A stretch of DNA of 64,000 bases. Source: Bacteroidota bacterium. GTDB lineage: Bacteria > Bacteroidota > Bacteroidia > Chitinophagales > Chitinophagaceae. The notes below the pieces were generated by a model. The model was given only the letters and a program-made list of their open reading frames with translations, was not told the origin of the DNA and ran no database searches. The stretch spans positions 186,001 through 250,000 of the forward strand of contig CANGEP010000002.1 in the NCBI GenBank assembly GCA_947452905.1. Reading direction: 5' to 3'. The position numbers and the translations under genes are program-made. Positions 44,815 to 54,335 of the stretch are shown here, piece by piece. Every line of letters starts with the position of its first letter. Position 1 is the stretch's first letter.

Positions 44815-46527
44815 CTATTTCTTCGTAGTCATACAAATGTCGCAAATTCCACATTTATTTGGGCTTTTTTCGCCAAAGTATTTAGCTAAAAACACGCTTC
44901 TGCAGCTTAGCCCTTGTCCGGATATATATTGACTAAATTGATCTATCCTTTTAATAAATGCTTTTTTCATAAGTTGATAATGATCGTAATCCAGCTTCAT
45001 AAAAGAAGCTGAGGTTCTGTTCCACTGAAAAGCCACTATGGGTTGATGCTCCTTTTGTTCAAAACTAATAATGCCCATTTGGGATAAAAAATGCAAATTT
45101 TTAAGTACAAAAACAGCATCTCTTTGGAGTAACTCGCCTACTAATTTTTCGTTTATATATCGTGGACTATCTAATATTCCTCCATAAGTTCTGAGTAATG
45201 TTTGTAAAACTGCACCAGGTATAGGGTGTTGCTTTTCGAAATTTTCTAAACTTTCACGGTCCCCTAAAACTTGCACCATAGAAGGTTTAAATGAAGCATC
45301 AGAAAATTTTACATGCCCTTCTTGTTGAATCCAGGCGAGTGCATTTCTGGCTATTATTTTAGCCCAATTAAATTGAATACAAAATTGTTCAAAGTCGAAT
45401 ATAAATTCTTGTTTCTCTCCCATGCCAATGGGTAGTTGAACATAATCGGCTACATCTTGATAAACTTTCTTAATAGTTTCGATGGGTGGATATTTTTTTT
45501 GTTGAACAGTCACCCAATATTCCCAATCATTATTTTGATACAATAAAATAGCTTTTGCTGAATGGCCATCTCTTCCTGCACGGCCAGCTTCCTGATAATA
45601 TTGTTCGATGCAAGAAGGAATGTCATAATGGATGACGGCTCGTACATTGCCTTTGTTAATTCCCATCCCAAATGCACTCGTACATATTATTATGGAAATT
45701 TGATCTTTCATCCATAATGCTTGTGTTTTTTTACGCTCTTCTAAAGGGATACCAGCATGATAAGCACCCACCTTAAAACCATACACTAGTAATAAGCTAC
45801 TTAATTGCATTACATTATTGCGTGTATTACAGTATATAATGATACTACCTTCTGTCTCGGAAAGCAAAGTTTTTAATGCATGAATTTTTACGGGAACATT
45901 ATATACTTGGTACGATAAATTAGGTCTTAAAAATTGATCTGTAATAAGTGTTGCTTGTTTAAGTCCTAATTGTTTACAAATATCTTCTTGCACTACTGGA
46001 ATCGCAGAAGCGGTCATTGCAATCACTGGTATTTTTGGAAAATTTTCTTTAAGCCAATTTAATTTTCGATAGGAGGGTCTAAAATCATAACCCCATTGGG
46101 AGATGCAATGTGCTTCATCGATGGCAAAAAGGGTAATGGGTATTTTTACAAGCCATTGTTGAAAACTGTTTTGTGCCAATTTTTCGGGAGAACAATAAAT
46201 AAAATGATATTCCCCTTTTACTGCGCTTTTTAATAGGGCAGTTTGTTCGCTTTCATTTAACTGACTGCCTAGTGCAATAGCAGAAATATTTTTGGCTTGT
46301 AAATCTTTTACTTGATCTTCCATAAGCGCAATTAGGGGGCTTACTACCAAACAAATACCTTTACTATACATGGTGGGAACCTGAAAGCAAAGTGATTTCC
46401 CGGCTCCTGTAGGAAGTAAAGTTAATACGTCTTTACCTTCAATGACAGCATTGATGATAGAAAGCTGTTGGGGTCTAAAATCATTATAGCCCCAATAAGT
46501 TTTTAATATAGATGCAGGTGTAACCAA
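44815..46527 (-). CDS. recQ: RecQ-type ATP-dependent DNA helicase
   Basis: RecQ unwinds DNA 3'-5' in recombination and repair. Motif 0 is YWGYNDFRPQQ at the start; Walker A LLPTGAGKSLCFQVP near 37, DEAH box FAIDEAHCISQWGYDFRPSY near 137 (AIDEAHCISQWG), and motif VI QEAGRAGRDG near 310. The RQC zinc site is not in the middle; instead a four-Cys set (CRSVFLAKYF...CGICDIC) closes the protein at 570 residues, and no HRDC domain follows. The start is TTG at 46527, 4 bp after the copA stop. Members of this short form are common in Bacteroidota. Confidence 0.9.
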   Translation of the reverse strand: MVTPASILKTYWGYNDFRPQQLSIINAVIEGKDVLTLLPTGAGKSLCFQVPTMYSKGICLVVSPLIALMEDQVKDLQAKNISAIALGSQLNESEQTALLKSAVKGEYHFIYCSPEKLAQNSFQQWLVKIPITLFAIDEAHCISQWGYDFRPSYRKLNWLKENFPKIPVIAMTASAIPVVQEDICKQLGLKQATLITDQFLRPNLSYQVYNVPVKIHALKTLLSETEGSIIIYCNTRNNVMQLSSLLLVYGFKVGAYHAGIPLEERKKTQALWMKDQISIIICTSAFGMGINKGNVRAVIHYDIPSCIEQYYQEAGRAGRDGHSAKAILLYQNNDWEYWVTVQQKKYPPIETIKKVYQDVADYVQLPIGMGEKQEFIFDFEQFCIQFNWAKIIARNALAWIQQEGHVKFSDASFKPSMVQVLGDRESLENFEKQHPIPGAVLQTLLRTYGGILDSPRYINEKLVGELLQRDAVFVLKNLHFLSQMGIISFEQKEHQPIVAFQWNRTSASFMKLDYDHYQLMKKAFIKRIDQFSQYISGQGLSCRSVFLAKYFGEKSPNKCGICDICMTTKK

Positions 46528-46531
46528 AAAC

Positions 46532-48652
46532 TTAAACTAATTTTTTCTTAAATAATCTGAGTGAATTAATGGCTAAGACTACATCACTTAAGCCCATAAT
46601 TAAGGCGCCGTATGTAGGCCCCCATGTTCCCAATAAACCAATGGCTGCTACTGGAATGGCAACTATATTATAAGAAAAGGCCCAGCCTAAATTTTCTTTA
46701 ATTGTTTCGTAAGTTTTTTTACCTAAACCTAAAGCCATAGGTAAATTTTTAAGTCCTTGATTCATTAAAATAACTTGTGCACTTTGAATGGCAATATGGG
46801 AGGCATTGCTCAGTGAGATACCTAATGTAGCTTTAGCTAATGCAGGAGCGTCATTAATGCCATCACCTACCATTGCAGTGGGTGCCACACTCAATAAAGC
46901 GTCTAAACAATTTAGTTTGTCCTCTGGGCTTTGCTCGCTAAATATTTCCTGAATACCCAATGCATTTCCTACTTGTTCACATTTCTCTTTGCGATCTCCA
47001 CTTAATAAAACGGTATGAATACCTTGTTGGTGTAAAGTGTTAATCACTTCTTTGGCTTCGGGTCTTATCTGATCTGTTACGTCTACCCAGCCTAAAAATC
47101 TTCCATTTTTTTGAACATATACATTGTGACCATCTTCGATGCTACTGTCTTTTATAATTTTATAAGATCCCGCCCAATATTCGTTTCCTTCTTTATCCAT
47201 GGCTTTAATGCCTATCCCTTTTATTTCTTCAATTGTTTTCCAGTTTTGTGCGGCATTGGTTTTCCAAGTGCCACTAATACATTTAGCAATGGGATGGTTG
47301 GAGTATCTTTCGAGTGCATATACCAAAGCCTTAAAATCTGTTTCGTTGATCTCATCAACCACATGCAAATTGGCAATTTCAAAATGCCCAGTGGTGAGTG
47401 TGCCTGTTTTATCAAAAACTACTTGCTTAATATCTTTAAATGTTTCTAAGCTTTTCGCATTTTTAAATAACACTCCATTTCTAGCGCCACGTCCTAATCC
47501 TACCGCAATCGCAGCTGGGGTAGCCAATCCCATAGCACAAGGGCAGGAAATTACAAGCACTGCGATGGCCCTTAACATACTTTGTCCAAAACCGATCTCT
47601 GTAAAAAAATAATTTCCTATTAAAGTAAGTAGTGCAATACTTAATACCAAGGGTACAAAGATGGCGCTAATTTTATCGGCTAATATTTGTACTGGTGGTT
47701 TTTCACCTTGTGCAGCTTTTACCATTTTTAAAATATTGGCTAAAACTGTATCATTGCCAACAGCCGTTACATAGGCTTTTACAGATCCATTCTCAATGGT
47801 GCTACCTCCTAGTAAAGTATCATTCATCTTTCTAAAAACAGGTACACTCTCTCCTGTAACAATTGATTCGTTTACATTAGCTTCTCCCCATAAAACTTTA
47901 CAATCCATGGGTATGGTTTCACCTGAGTTTATTAAAACCAAATCACCTACTTTTAAAGTTTCACTTTCTACATTAAATATTACTTCTTTATGTTGATCGT
48001 CAAATACAATCATATTGGCCATCACCTTTTGCGCTTTTACTAAATCTTTTAAAGCTCTTTGGGTAGATTCAATAGAAGCATCTTCTAAATAATTACCAAA
48101 AAATACAAGTGTAATAACAGTGGAAGTGGTTTCGAAATAAGCATACTGCATACCTTGACCAATTAAGGTACCATAAACACTATAACCAAAAGAGGCAATG
48201 GCGCCAATACTCACCAGTACATTCATGTTCGGAATTCCATTTTGAATACTACTTAGAGCACTCTTGCCAAAATAGCCCATGCCAATTACAAAAACAGGTA
48301 GTGTAATGGCCATTTGAACATAGGGGTTCATTAAAAAATGAATGTGGACCCCTGGTAACATGTGTAAAAACAAGGGGAGTGCAAATACCAAACAAAAAAG
48401 GGCTCTTTCTTTGTTATTATCTAACCACTTCTTTTTTATGGTCTCTTCTTGCCCCCTTACTTTATAACCCAAGGACTGAATCCCCTTAATAATTTCTTCT
48501 TTGGTACTTGTAGTAGGCATTTCAAATTGCACCTCTCCTTCCATAAAATTTACCTTGGGTTCGCCTGCTCCTTTTTTCTCTAAATACTTATGAATCGATA
48601 ATGCACAATTGGTACAGCTCATTCCATCTACTTTCCAATTCACTGTCTCCAT
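46532..48652 (-). CDS. copA: copper-exporting P1B-type ATPase
   Basis: CopA pumps Cu(I) out of the cytoplasm. One N-terminal heavy-metal domain has VDGMSCTNCALS near residue 9. Eight membrane helices include the metal-binding SCPCAMGLATPA near 370. TGES near 268, the phosphorylated Asp in VVFDKTGTLTTG near 414 and VGDGINDAPALAKA near 600 complete the P-type set. Length is 706. It has its own -7 box in the 69-bp gap with divergent tsaE. No CueR- or CsoR-like regulator or chaperone is next to it. Confidence 0.95.
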   Translation of the reverse strand: METVNWKVDGMSCTNCALSIHKYLEKKGAGEPKVNFMEGEVQFEMPTTSTKEEIIKGIQSLGYKVRGQEETIKKKWLDNNKERALFCLVFALPLFLHMLPGVHIHFLMNPYVQMAITLPVFVIGMGYFGKSALSSIQNGIPNMNVLVSIGAIASFGYSVYGTLIGQGMQYAYFETTSTVITLVFFGNYLEDASIESTQRALKDLVKAQKVMANMIVFDDQHKEVIFNVESETLKVGDLVLINSGETIPMDCKVLWGEANVNESIVTGESVPVFRKMNDTLLGGSTIENGSVKAYVTAVGNDTVLANILKMVKAAQGEKPPVQILADKISAIFVPLVLSIALLTLIGNYFFTEIGFGQSMLRAIAVLVISCPCAMGLATPAAIAVGLGRGARNGVLFKNAKSLETFKDIKQVVFDKTGTLTTGHFEIANLHVVDEINETDFKALVYALERYSNHPIAKCISGTWKTNAAQNWKTIEEIKGIGIKAMDKEGNEYWAGSYKIIKDSSIEDGHNVYVQKNGRFLGWVDVTDQIRPEAKEVINTLHQQGIHTVLLSGDRKEKCEQVGNALGIQEIFSEQSPEDKLNCLDALLSVAPTAMVGDGINDAPALAKATLGISLSNASHIAIQSAQVILMNQGLKNLPMALGLGKKTYETIKENLGWAFSYNIVAIPVAAIGLLGTWGPTYGALIMGLSDVVLAINSLRLFKKKLV

Positions 48653-48670
48653 AGTTAAAATTTTACAATA

Positions 48671-48678
48671 TAAAGGTA
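48671..48678 (-). promoter_or_regulatory. candidate copA -7 element
   Basis: On the minus strand TACCTTTA lies 18 nt before the copA ATG and is followed by TATATTG. It shares the 69-bp gap with the tsaE promoter. Confidence 0.45.
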
Positions 48679-48709
48679 CGAAGACATTTTAGCATTGTCC
48701 AGCAAGATG

Positions 48710-48717
48710 TATCTTTG
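48710..48717 (+). promoter_or_regulatory. tsaE -7 element
   Basis: TATCTTTG matches TAnnTTTG exactly and ends 4 nt before the tsaE ATG, predicting an essentially leaderless mRNA. A TTG lies 12 bp upstream. Confidence 0.65.
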
Positions 48718-48721
48718 AAAG

Positions 48722-49138
48722 ATGGAAATTTCATATACTCTAGCTGATATTGATCAGGTGGCCCAACAATTATGGGAAATTAATGGGCATAAAAAAATCT
48801 GGGCCTTTCACGCCCCTATGGGTGCTGGAAAAACAACATTAATTGCTAAATTGTGTAAGTATCTAGGCGTAATGGATACGGTAAGTAGCCCTACTTTTTC
48901 AATTATGAATGAGTATGAGTCGAATGGTAAAATTATTTACCACATGGATTGGTATCGATTAGAGGATGAGCAAGAAGCTATAAAAGCAGGAGTAGAAGCA
49001 GTGATGGAGGAAGCAGATTATTGTTTTATAGAATGGCCAGAAAAGGCAGTAGCTTTATTGTTAGATAATAACGAAGTACAACATTTTAAAATAGATATTA
49101 TAGACCCAGAGCATAGAAAGATTTTTATACTCGATTAA
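48722..49138 (+). CDS. tsaE: tRNA threonylcarbamoyladenosine biosynthesis ATPase
   Basis: TsaE supports synthesis of the t6A37 modification on ANN-decoding tRNAs with TsaB and TsaD. Walker A is HAPMGAGKTTLIAKLCKYLG near residue 32, followed by VSSPTFSIMNEYE and IIYHMDWYRLEDEQEA, with the conserved DWYRL and the C-terminal IEWPEKA near 102. The 138 residues match the family. The start lies directly behind a -7 box. It is divergent from copA and 10 bp upstream of ald, so the two genes probably share a transcript. Confidence 0.94.
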   Translation: MEISYTLADIDQVAQQLWEINGHKKIWAFHAPMGAGKTTLIAKLCKYLGVMDTVSSPTFSIMNEYESNGKIIYHMDWYRLEDEQEAIKAGVEAVMEEADYCFIEWPEKAVALLLDNNEVQHFKIDIIDPEHRKIFILD

Positions 49139-49148
49139 AACAAAACCC

Positions 49149-50363
49149 ATGAGTGCTGTTAAGCCCCATATACACAGTTCTTTTTCTTTTGAAACCCAAG
49201 AGGAAGTGTTGGATATCCCTACGCGAACTAAACCTTTATTAATTGGCATTCCCAAAGAAGTTGCCTTTCAAGAAAATAGAATTGGATTAATCCCTGAAGC
49301 AGTGGGTGTTTTGGTAGCCAATGGCCATGGAGTGATGGTGGAGTCTTTAGCAGGGTCGGGAAGTAGATATACCGATCAGGATTATGCGGAGGCAGGGGCT
49401 ACCATAATTTTTGAAAAAGAAGAAGTCTATAAATGTCCTATTCTAGTTAAAACCGCCCCTCCAGTAGAAGCAGATCTTCCTTATCTACAAATGCATCAGA
49501 CGATTATTTCACCTTTGCATTTATCTGCATTAAAGCCAGAATTGGTAGCTCAATTGATGGCTAAAAAAATTACCGCTTTAGCCATTGAAAATATTAAAGA
49601 CGAAAATCAAAATTATCCTATTCTCAGAAGTATGGGAGAAATTGCGGGAAGTGCTGTAATGTTAATTGCAGGCCAGTACCTTAGTAATTTCAATCAAGGG
49701 AAAGGTGTTTTATTAGGTGGAATTTCAGGTGTGCCGCCCACTAAAGTAGTTATCATTGGAGCAGATATCATTGGAGAATTTGCTACACGTAATGCTTTGG
49801 CATTAGGGGCTAGTGTTAAAGTATTTGACAATAATGTTTCTCGTTTACAAAGATTGCAAAATAATTTAGGTCAAAGAGTTTGGACTTCTGTTATAGAACC
49901 TACTATTTTGGCTAAGCAATTAAAAACCTGTGAAGTAGCAGTAGGAGCATTAAGAAATGAATTTGGAAGAGCGCCTATTGTAGTCACCGAAGAAATGGTA
50001 GCTGCTATGCGCCCTGGTAGTATTATTATTGATGTGGCCATCGATAGAGGGGGTTGTTTTGAAACCAGTGAATTAACCAATCACGAAAATCCAGTAATCA
50101 CAAAACATAATGTAATTCATTATGGGGTACCTAATATTCCTAGTGGTTTTGCACGTACCGCTTCTCAAGCGATTAGTAATGTACTTATGCCTTTACTTAT
50201 TCAAATAGGGGATCAGGGTGGTTTAGAAGAACTTATTTGGCAACAACTACACTTAAGAGAAGGTATTTATTTATACAAAGGAGCATTGACCGATTTTTAT
50301 ATTAGCGAAAAATTTGGCCTTAAGTTTACCGATCTTAATTTGTTAATTGCTAGTCGTAGTTAA
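49149..50363 (+). CDS. ald: alanine dehydrogenase
   Basis: Ald reversibly deaminates L-alanine to pyruvate with NAD. After an extension of about 30 residues the core begins LLIGIPKEVAFQENRIGLIPEA, the AlaDH/PNT N-terminal pattern, with the pyruvate-binding arginine. The nucleotide-binding loop is KVVIIGADIIGEFATRNALALGA near 205 (Rossmann GxDxxG), and IDVAIDRGGCFETSE and GVPNIPSGFARTASQAISN near 300-340 are family signatures. It has 404 residues. It follows tsaE by 10 bp and converges on an ABC ATPase gene. Confidence 0.93.
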   Translation: MSAVKPHIHSSFSFETQEEVLDIPTRTKPLLIGIPKEVAFQENRIGLIPEAVGVLVANGHGVMVESLAGSGSRYTDQDYAEAGATIIFEKEEVYKCPILVKTAPPVEADLPYLQMHQTIISPLHLSALKPELVAQLMAKKITALAIENIKDENQNYPILRSMGEIAGSAVMLIAGQYLSNFNQGKGVLLGGISGVPPTKVVIIGADIIGEFATRNALALGASVKVFDNNVSRLQRLQNNLGQRVWTSVIEPTILAKQLKTCEVAVGALRNEFGRAPIVVTEEMVAAMRPGSIIIDVAIDRGGCFETSELTNHENPVITKHNVIHYGVPNIPSGFARTASQAISNVLMPLLIQIGDQGGLEELIWQQLHLREGIYLYKGALTDFYISEKFGLKFTDLNLLIASRS

Positions 50364-50373
50364 GCGAAACATT

Positions 50374-50985
50374 TTAGGATTTATAATCCATTAAGTTTAT
50401 TTGTGTTTCACAAAATTCATATTCTTGAGTGTCGTTACTGCCTACAATAATTAATTTGTGCATTGCATACTGCTCAATTAATTTTTTATAAAGCGTATAA
50501 CCGTCTTTGTCTAAATTACTGCAAGGCTCGTCTAACAATAAAATAGGACTATCAGAAAAAATAGCAAGGGCTAATTTTAATCTTTGTTTCATACCGCTAC
50601 TGTAGTAGCGAATTTGTTTATGTGTAGCATCTGTTAACCCAACCGTATCAATCATTTGCTGAATACTTAGTACATTACTAATTGATTTAAATTGAGTATG
50701 AAATTTAAATTGTTCTAGTGCAGTAAATTCTTCGACTAATTCTAAATAGGGGGCAGCTATACTTATTTGTTCATAAATAGAACTAGCATCTGATTCTTTC
50801 CATTCAATACTGCCCTTGGATAAGTTACTGTAACCTGCAATGATTTGTAAAAGGGTACTTTTGCCCGAGCCATTATTACCCACTAATGCATATTTTTTGC
50901 CTACCTCAAAATGAAAAGTAAGGTTACGAAAGATCCAATCTTTATTAAATCTTTTGCCTGCCTCAGTGAGTGAAATGCTAGTCAT
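50374..50985 (-). CDS. short ABC-type ATPase following lpxA
   Basis: This 203-residue stand-alone ATPase has Walker A LVGNNGSGKSTLLQIIAGY near residue 35, the signature YYSSGMKQRLKLALAIF near 127 and Walker B ILLLDEPCSNLD near 150. The chain is short, like CcmA-type subunits. No permease gene is nearby, so its membrane partner is unknown. It starts 2 bp after lpxA, making cotranscription with the lipid A genes very likely; that linkage is widespread in Bacteroidota but the function has not been fixed. Confidence 0.85.
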   Translation of the reverse strand: MTSISLTEAGKRFNKDWIFRNLTFHFEVGKKYALVGNNGSGKSTLLQIIAGYSNLSKGSIEWKESDASSIYEQISIAAPYLELVEEFTALEQFKFHTQFKSISNVLSIQQMIDTVGLTDATHKQIRYYSSGMKQRLKLALAIFSDSPILLLDEPCSNLDKDGYTLYKKLIEQYAMHKLIIVGSNDTQEYEFCETQINLMDYKS

Positions 50986-50987
50986 TG

Positions 50988-51785
50988 TTAATCTTCTTCT
51001 ACGGCGCCTTTACCAAATCTTTTAATAATTCCTCTGCCGCTATCTCTAATAAAAGTTACAATTTCATCGCGCTCATCTGTGGCAGGTAATTCCTCCTCGA
51101 TAAATTCTAAGGCTTGTGTAGTATTCATGCCTTTATTAAATATGTAACGATAGATATCTAAAATATGATTAATCTTTTCTAAATCAAATCCTCTTCTTTT
51201 TAAACCTACGCTATTTACACCTCCATAACTTAAAGGATTACGAACGGCTTTAATATAAGGAGGCACATCCTTGCTTACTAAGCTACCTCCAGCAATATAG
51301 GCGTGTTGACCAATTTGTACAAATTGATGTACCGCACTCACGCCGGCAATCCAGGCATAATCACCTAAGGTAACATGGCCTGCAATTTGAACACTATTAC
51401 TTAAAATGCAACTATTGCCAATGATACAATCATGGGCAATATGGCTATATGCCATTATTAAACAGTTGTCACCCACTTTGGTAACCCATCTATCAGAGGT
51501 GCCTCTATTAATAGTTACAAATTCTCTAATCGTAGTACCATCGCCAATTTCTACAGAAGTTTTTTCGCCATTAAATTTTAAATCTTGTGGATCGGCACCT
51601 AAAACCGCACCTGGAAATACTCTACAGTTTTTCCCAATTTTAGTGCCATTCATAATGGTCACATTACTCCCAATCCATGTGCCTTCACCAATAACTACTT
51701 CACCATGAATAACAGTGAATGGATCTATTTTAACATTGGGTGCAATTTTTGCATTGGGGTCGATGTATGTAAATGGATGTGTCAT
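50988..51785 (-). CDS. lpxA: UDP-N-acetylglucosamine acyltransferase
   Basis: LpxA attaches the first hydroxyacyl chain in lipid A synthesis. The N-terminal left-handed parallel beta-helix is built of hexapeptide repeats (IDPFTVIHGEVVIGEG and many I-G-N units). IMAYSHIAHDCIIGN near residue 108 holds the catalytic His, and SVVHQF-like AVHQFVQIGQHAYIAGGS follows. The C-terminal helical domain ends near 265 residues, the family norm. It lies 13 bp after lpxC/fabZ in the lipid A block. Confidence 0.97.
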   Translation of the reverse strand: MTHPFTYIDPNAKIAPNVKIDPFTVIHGEVVIGEGTWIGSNVTIMNGTKIGKNCRVFPGAVLGADPQDLKFNGEKTSVEIGDGTTIREFVTINRGTSDRWVTKVGDNCLIMAYSHIAHDCIIGNSCILSNSVQIAGHVTLGDYAWIAGVSAVHQFVQIGQHAYIAGGSLVSKDVPPYIKAVRNPLSYGGVNSVGLKRRGFDLEKINHILDIYRYIFNKGMNTTQALEFIEEELPATDERDEIVTFIRDSGRGIIKRFGKGAVEED

Positions 51786-51798
51786 GGGCTAATTTATT

Positions 51799-53208
51799 TT
51801 ATTCTGCTCTTTTTACCACTTGTGCAACAAGATCAGCTTCGGTAGCTACTTTTCCGTTTACATAAACGGTGCCACGCATTTCACAGATACCTCTGCGAAT
51901 AGGGGCAGTAAGCTCCATTTTTAATAACATGGTATCGCCAGGCTTTACCATTTGTTTAAATTTACAATTATCTATCTTTAAAAAATAAGTATCATAGTTG
52001 CCTTCAGGCATTGCGTTTATACATAGGATACCTCCGGTTTGTGCCAAGGCTTCTATTTGTAATACACCTGGCATTACAGGGTTGCTAGGAAAATGTCCTG
52101 GGAAAAACCATTCATTAAAAGTCACATTTTTTACACCTACAATAACTGTATCAGTTAACTCAATGATTTTATCAACAAATAAAAACGGATAACGGTGAGG
52201 TAGTAGTTTTTCAATTTGTTCTAAATTAAAAACAGGAGTAATGGATGGATCATATACAGGTACATCTTTAACGTGTTTGTTTTTTTTGATGTACTGTTTT
52301 ATTTTTTTTGCAAATTCAACATTGCTGCTATGTCCAGGACGGTTGGCAATAATTCTGGCTTTAATAGGGTAGCCAATTAAAGCTAAATCACCAACAACGT
52401 CTAATAATTTATGACGAGCAGGTTCATTAGGAAATCTTAGTTCTAAATTATTTAAGTAGCCTTCGCTTTTAACTTCAATTTTTTCTCGTTTAAATACTTT
52501 TGCCAATCTATGCATTTCCTCGTCTGTCACCGGCTTATCTACCACTACAATTGCATTGTTTATATCGCCCCCTTTAATTAAATCGTGATCTAATAAGGCC
52601 TCTAGCTCATGTAAAAAACAAAAGGTACGACATGGCGAAATCTCTGCTTTAAAATCTTTAATTGTTTTTAAAGCTGCATGTTGAGTGCCTAATACAGGGC
52701 TATTAAAATCAATTAAGGTGGTAATTTGATAATCTAAAGAGGGTAGTGCTACCATCTCTACGCGTTTGGCTTCGTCGTAATGAAAAATATTTTCATCAAT
52801 ACTATACCAAGCTTTAGCAGCTTCTTGTTCTAAAACCCCTGTTGCTTCGATACGCTCAATAAAAGGAGCCGAACTTCCATCCATTATAGGAATTTCTGGT
52901 CCGTTTACTTCGATCAGCACATTGTCAACACCCATTCCTACTAATGCAGCCAATATATGTTCTACTGTACTCACTCTAGCCTCGCCCACTTGCAAGGTAG
53001 TTCCACGGCTAGTATCAGTTACTAAATCGCAGTCGGCTTTGATAATTGGTTTATTAGGAAGATCGGTTCTTTGAAATTGAATGCCAAATCCAGGGTTAGC
53101 AGGTAATAATGTCATATCCACCAAAACACCAGTATGTAAACCTGTGCCTGAGATGTTAATGCTTGCAGATAAAGTATGCTGTTTATCTGGATTAAAATTA
53201 TGATCCAT
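51799..53208 (-). CDS. lpxC/fabZ: bifunctional LpxC deacetylase / FabZ dehydratase fusion
   Basis: The fused protein joins the committed lipid A step with the acyl-ACP dehydratase that feeds it. Residues about 1-300 are LpxC: STVEHILAALVG holds a zinc His, RHKLLDVVGDLALIG the second zinc site and Asp, and PGHSSNVEFAKKI the catalytic His. After a linker, residues about 320-469 are FabZ: LLPHRYPFLFVDKIIEL with the active-site His, GHFPSNPVMPGVLQIEALAQ with the Glu. Such a fusion is a Bacteroidota trait. It follows lpxD by 59 bp and precedes lpxA by 13 bp. Confidence 0.96.
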   Translation of the reverse strand: MDHNFNPDKQHTLSASINISGTGLHTGVLVDMTLLPANPGFGIQFQRTDLPNKPIIKADCDLVTDTSRGTTLQVGEARVSTVEHILAALVGMGVDNVLIEVNGPEIPIMDGSSAPFIERIEATGVLEQEAAKAWYSIDENIFHYDEAKRVEMVALPSLDYQITTLIDFNSPVLGTQHAALKTIKDFKAEISPCRTFCFLHELEALLDHDLIKGGDINNAIVVVDKPVTDEEMHRLAKVFKREKIEVKSEGYLNNLELRFPNEPARHKLLDVVGDLALIGYPIKARIIANRPGHSSNVEFAKKIKQYIKKNKHVKDVPVYDPSITPVFNLEQIEKLLPHRYPFLFVDKIIELTDTVIVGVKNVTFNEWFFPGHFPSNPVMPGVLQIEALAQTGGILCINAMPEGNYDTYFLKIDNCKFKQMVKPGDTMLLKMELTAPIRRGICEMRGTVYVNGKVATEADLVAQVVKRAE

Positions 53209-53267
53209 GTGTTTATAGTTTAGCTAACCGCTACTTAAAGCGATGATTTTCAGCAAAATTAGGCCAT

Positions 53268-54314
53268 TTAGCCTTTTTGAGAGAGTTGAGCGACTAATAT
53301 TTCCAGTTCTTTAACCCTTTTTTCAAGGTTTGGAAGGTTTTTTAGGTGAATTTGGGATCTTAAAGCCGTACTATGTTCTGCGGCAGGGAAGCCTGTGATG
53401 GTTGAATTAGCATTGGTTATGCTCTTGGTAATGCCAGAACGAGCTGCTATTTTAACACCATCGGCTACACTTAAGTGACCAGCGGTACCTGCTTGGCCAC
53501 CCATCATAACCCCTTTCCCCATTTTGGTGCTTCCACTTAATCCGGATTGTGCTGCAATAACTGTATGTTCACCCACTTCCACATTATGGGCTACTTGTAC
53601 AAGGTTGTCTAGTTTAACACCCTTTCTAATGATGGTAGACCCAATGGTCGCGCGATCGATAGTGGTATTGGCACCAATTTCAACATGGTCTTCAATGATT
53701 ACATTTCCTAACTGGGGTACTTTTTTGTAAGAGCCATCACTTGTTGGCGCAAACCCAAAACCATCACTTCCAATAATAGCGCCTGCATGAATGGTGATAT
53801 TATTTCCTAAGACACAGTCGCTATAAATAATCACTCCTGGATTTAATATAACATTGTTGCCAATGTTTACATTATCTCCTATCACAACATTTGAAAATAT
53901 TTTTACATTATTACCTATACATACTTTTTCTCCTATGTAAGCAAACGCAGCTACAAAATGCTGCTCTCCAAGTTTAGCAGAGCTAGCGATATAGGATGGT
54001 GTTTGTACGCCGGATAAGCTTTCTGTTTTTAATTCCTGATATTTGGTAAGTAAAGTGGCAAAAGCGGCATAAGCATCAGGCACTCGAATAAGGGTAGCAC
54101 TGATCTGCTTTTTTAATTCTAAAGTTTCATTTACAATGATAATGGATGCTTCTGTTTGGTATAAATAATCTTCGTATTTAGGGTTAGCTAAAAAGCTAAT
54201 TTCACCTTTTTTAGCTTCTTCAATTTTCCCAAATTGACTTACAGTCGCCGATGCATCACCTTCTACTTTTCCTTGTATCATCAAGGCAATCTGTTGGGCA
54301 CTAAATTCTAGCAT
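53268..54314 (-). CDS. lpxD: UDP-3-O-(3-hydroxymyristoyl)glucosamine N-acyltransferase
   Basis: LpxD adds the N-linked acyl chain to the deacetylated sugar. The N-terminal uridine-binding domain (about 1-100) contains [18 protein letters not shown]. The rest is a left-handed beta-helix of hexapeptide repeats, with [19 protein letters not shown] near residue 235 holding the catalytic His, and a C-terminal helix used for trimerisation. Length is 348. It follows the HD-domain gene by 21 bp in the lipid A block. Confidence 0.96.
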   Translation of the reverse strand: MLEFSAQQIALMIQGKVEGDASATVSQFGKIEEAKKGEISFLANPKYEDYLYQTEASIIIVNETLELKKQISATLIRVPDAYAAFATLLTKYQELKTESLSGVQTPSYIASSAKLGEQHFVAAFAYIGEKVCIGNNVKIFSNVVIGDNVNIGNNVILNPGVIIYSDCVLGNNITIHAGAIIGSDGFGFAPTSDGSYKKVPQLGNVIIEDHVEIGANTTIDRATIGSTIIRKGVKLDNLVQVAHNVEVGEHTVIAAQSGLSGSTKMGKGVMMGGQAGTAGHLSVADGVKIAARSGITKSITNANSTITGFPAAEHSTALRSQIHLKNLPNLEKRVKELEILVAQLSQKG

Positions 54315-54335
54315 TCGTTCAGGGTTGAATGGGGG

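Noticed and set aside
47111..47612. Long plus-strand frames inside copA
   Set aside because: They are antisense shadows of a strongly conserved P-type ATPase and have no recognisable protein features.
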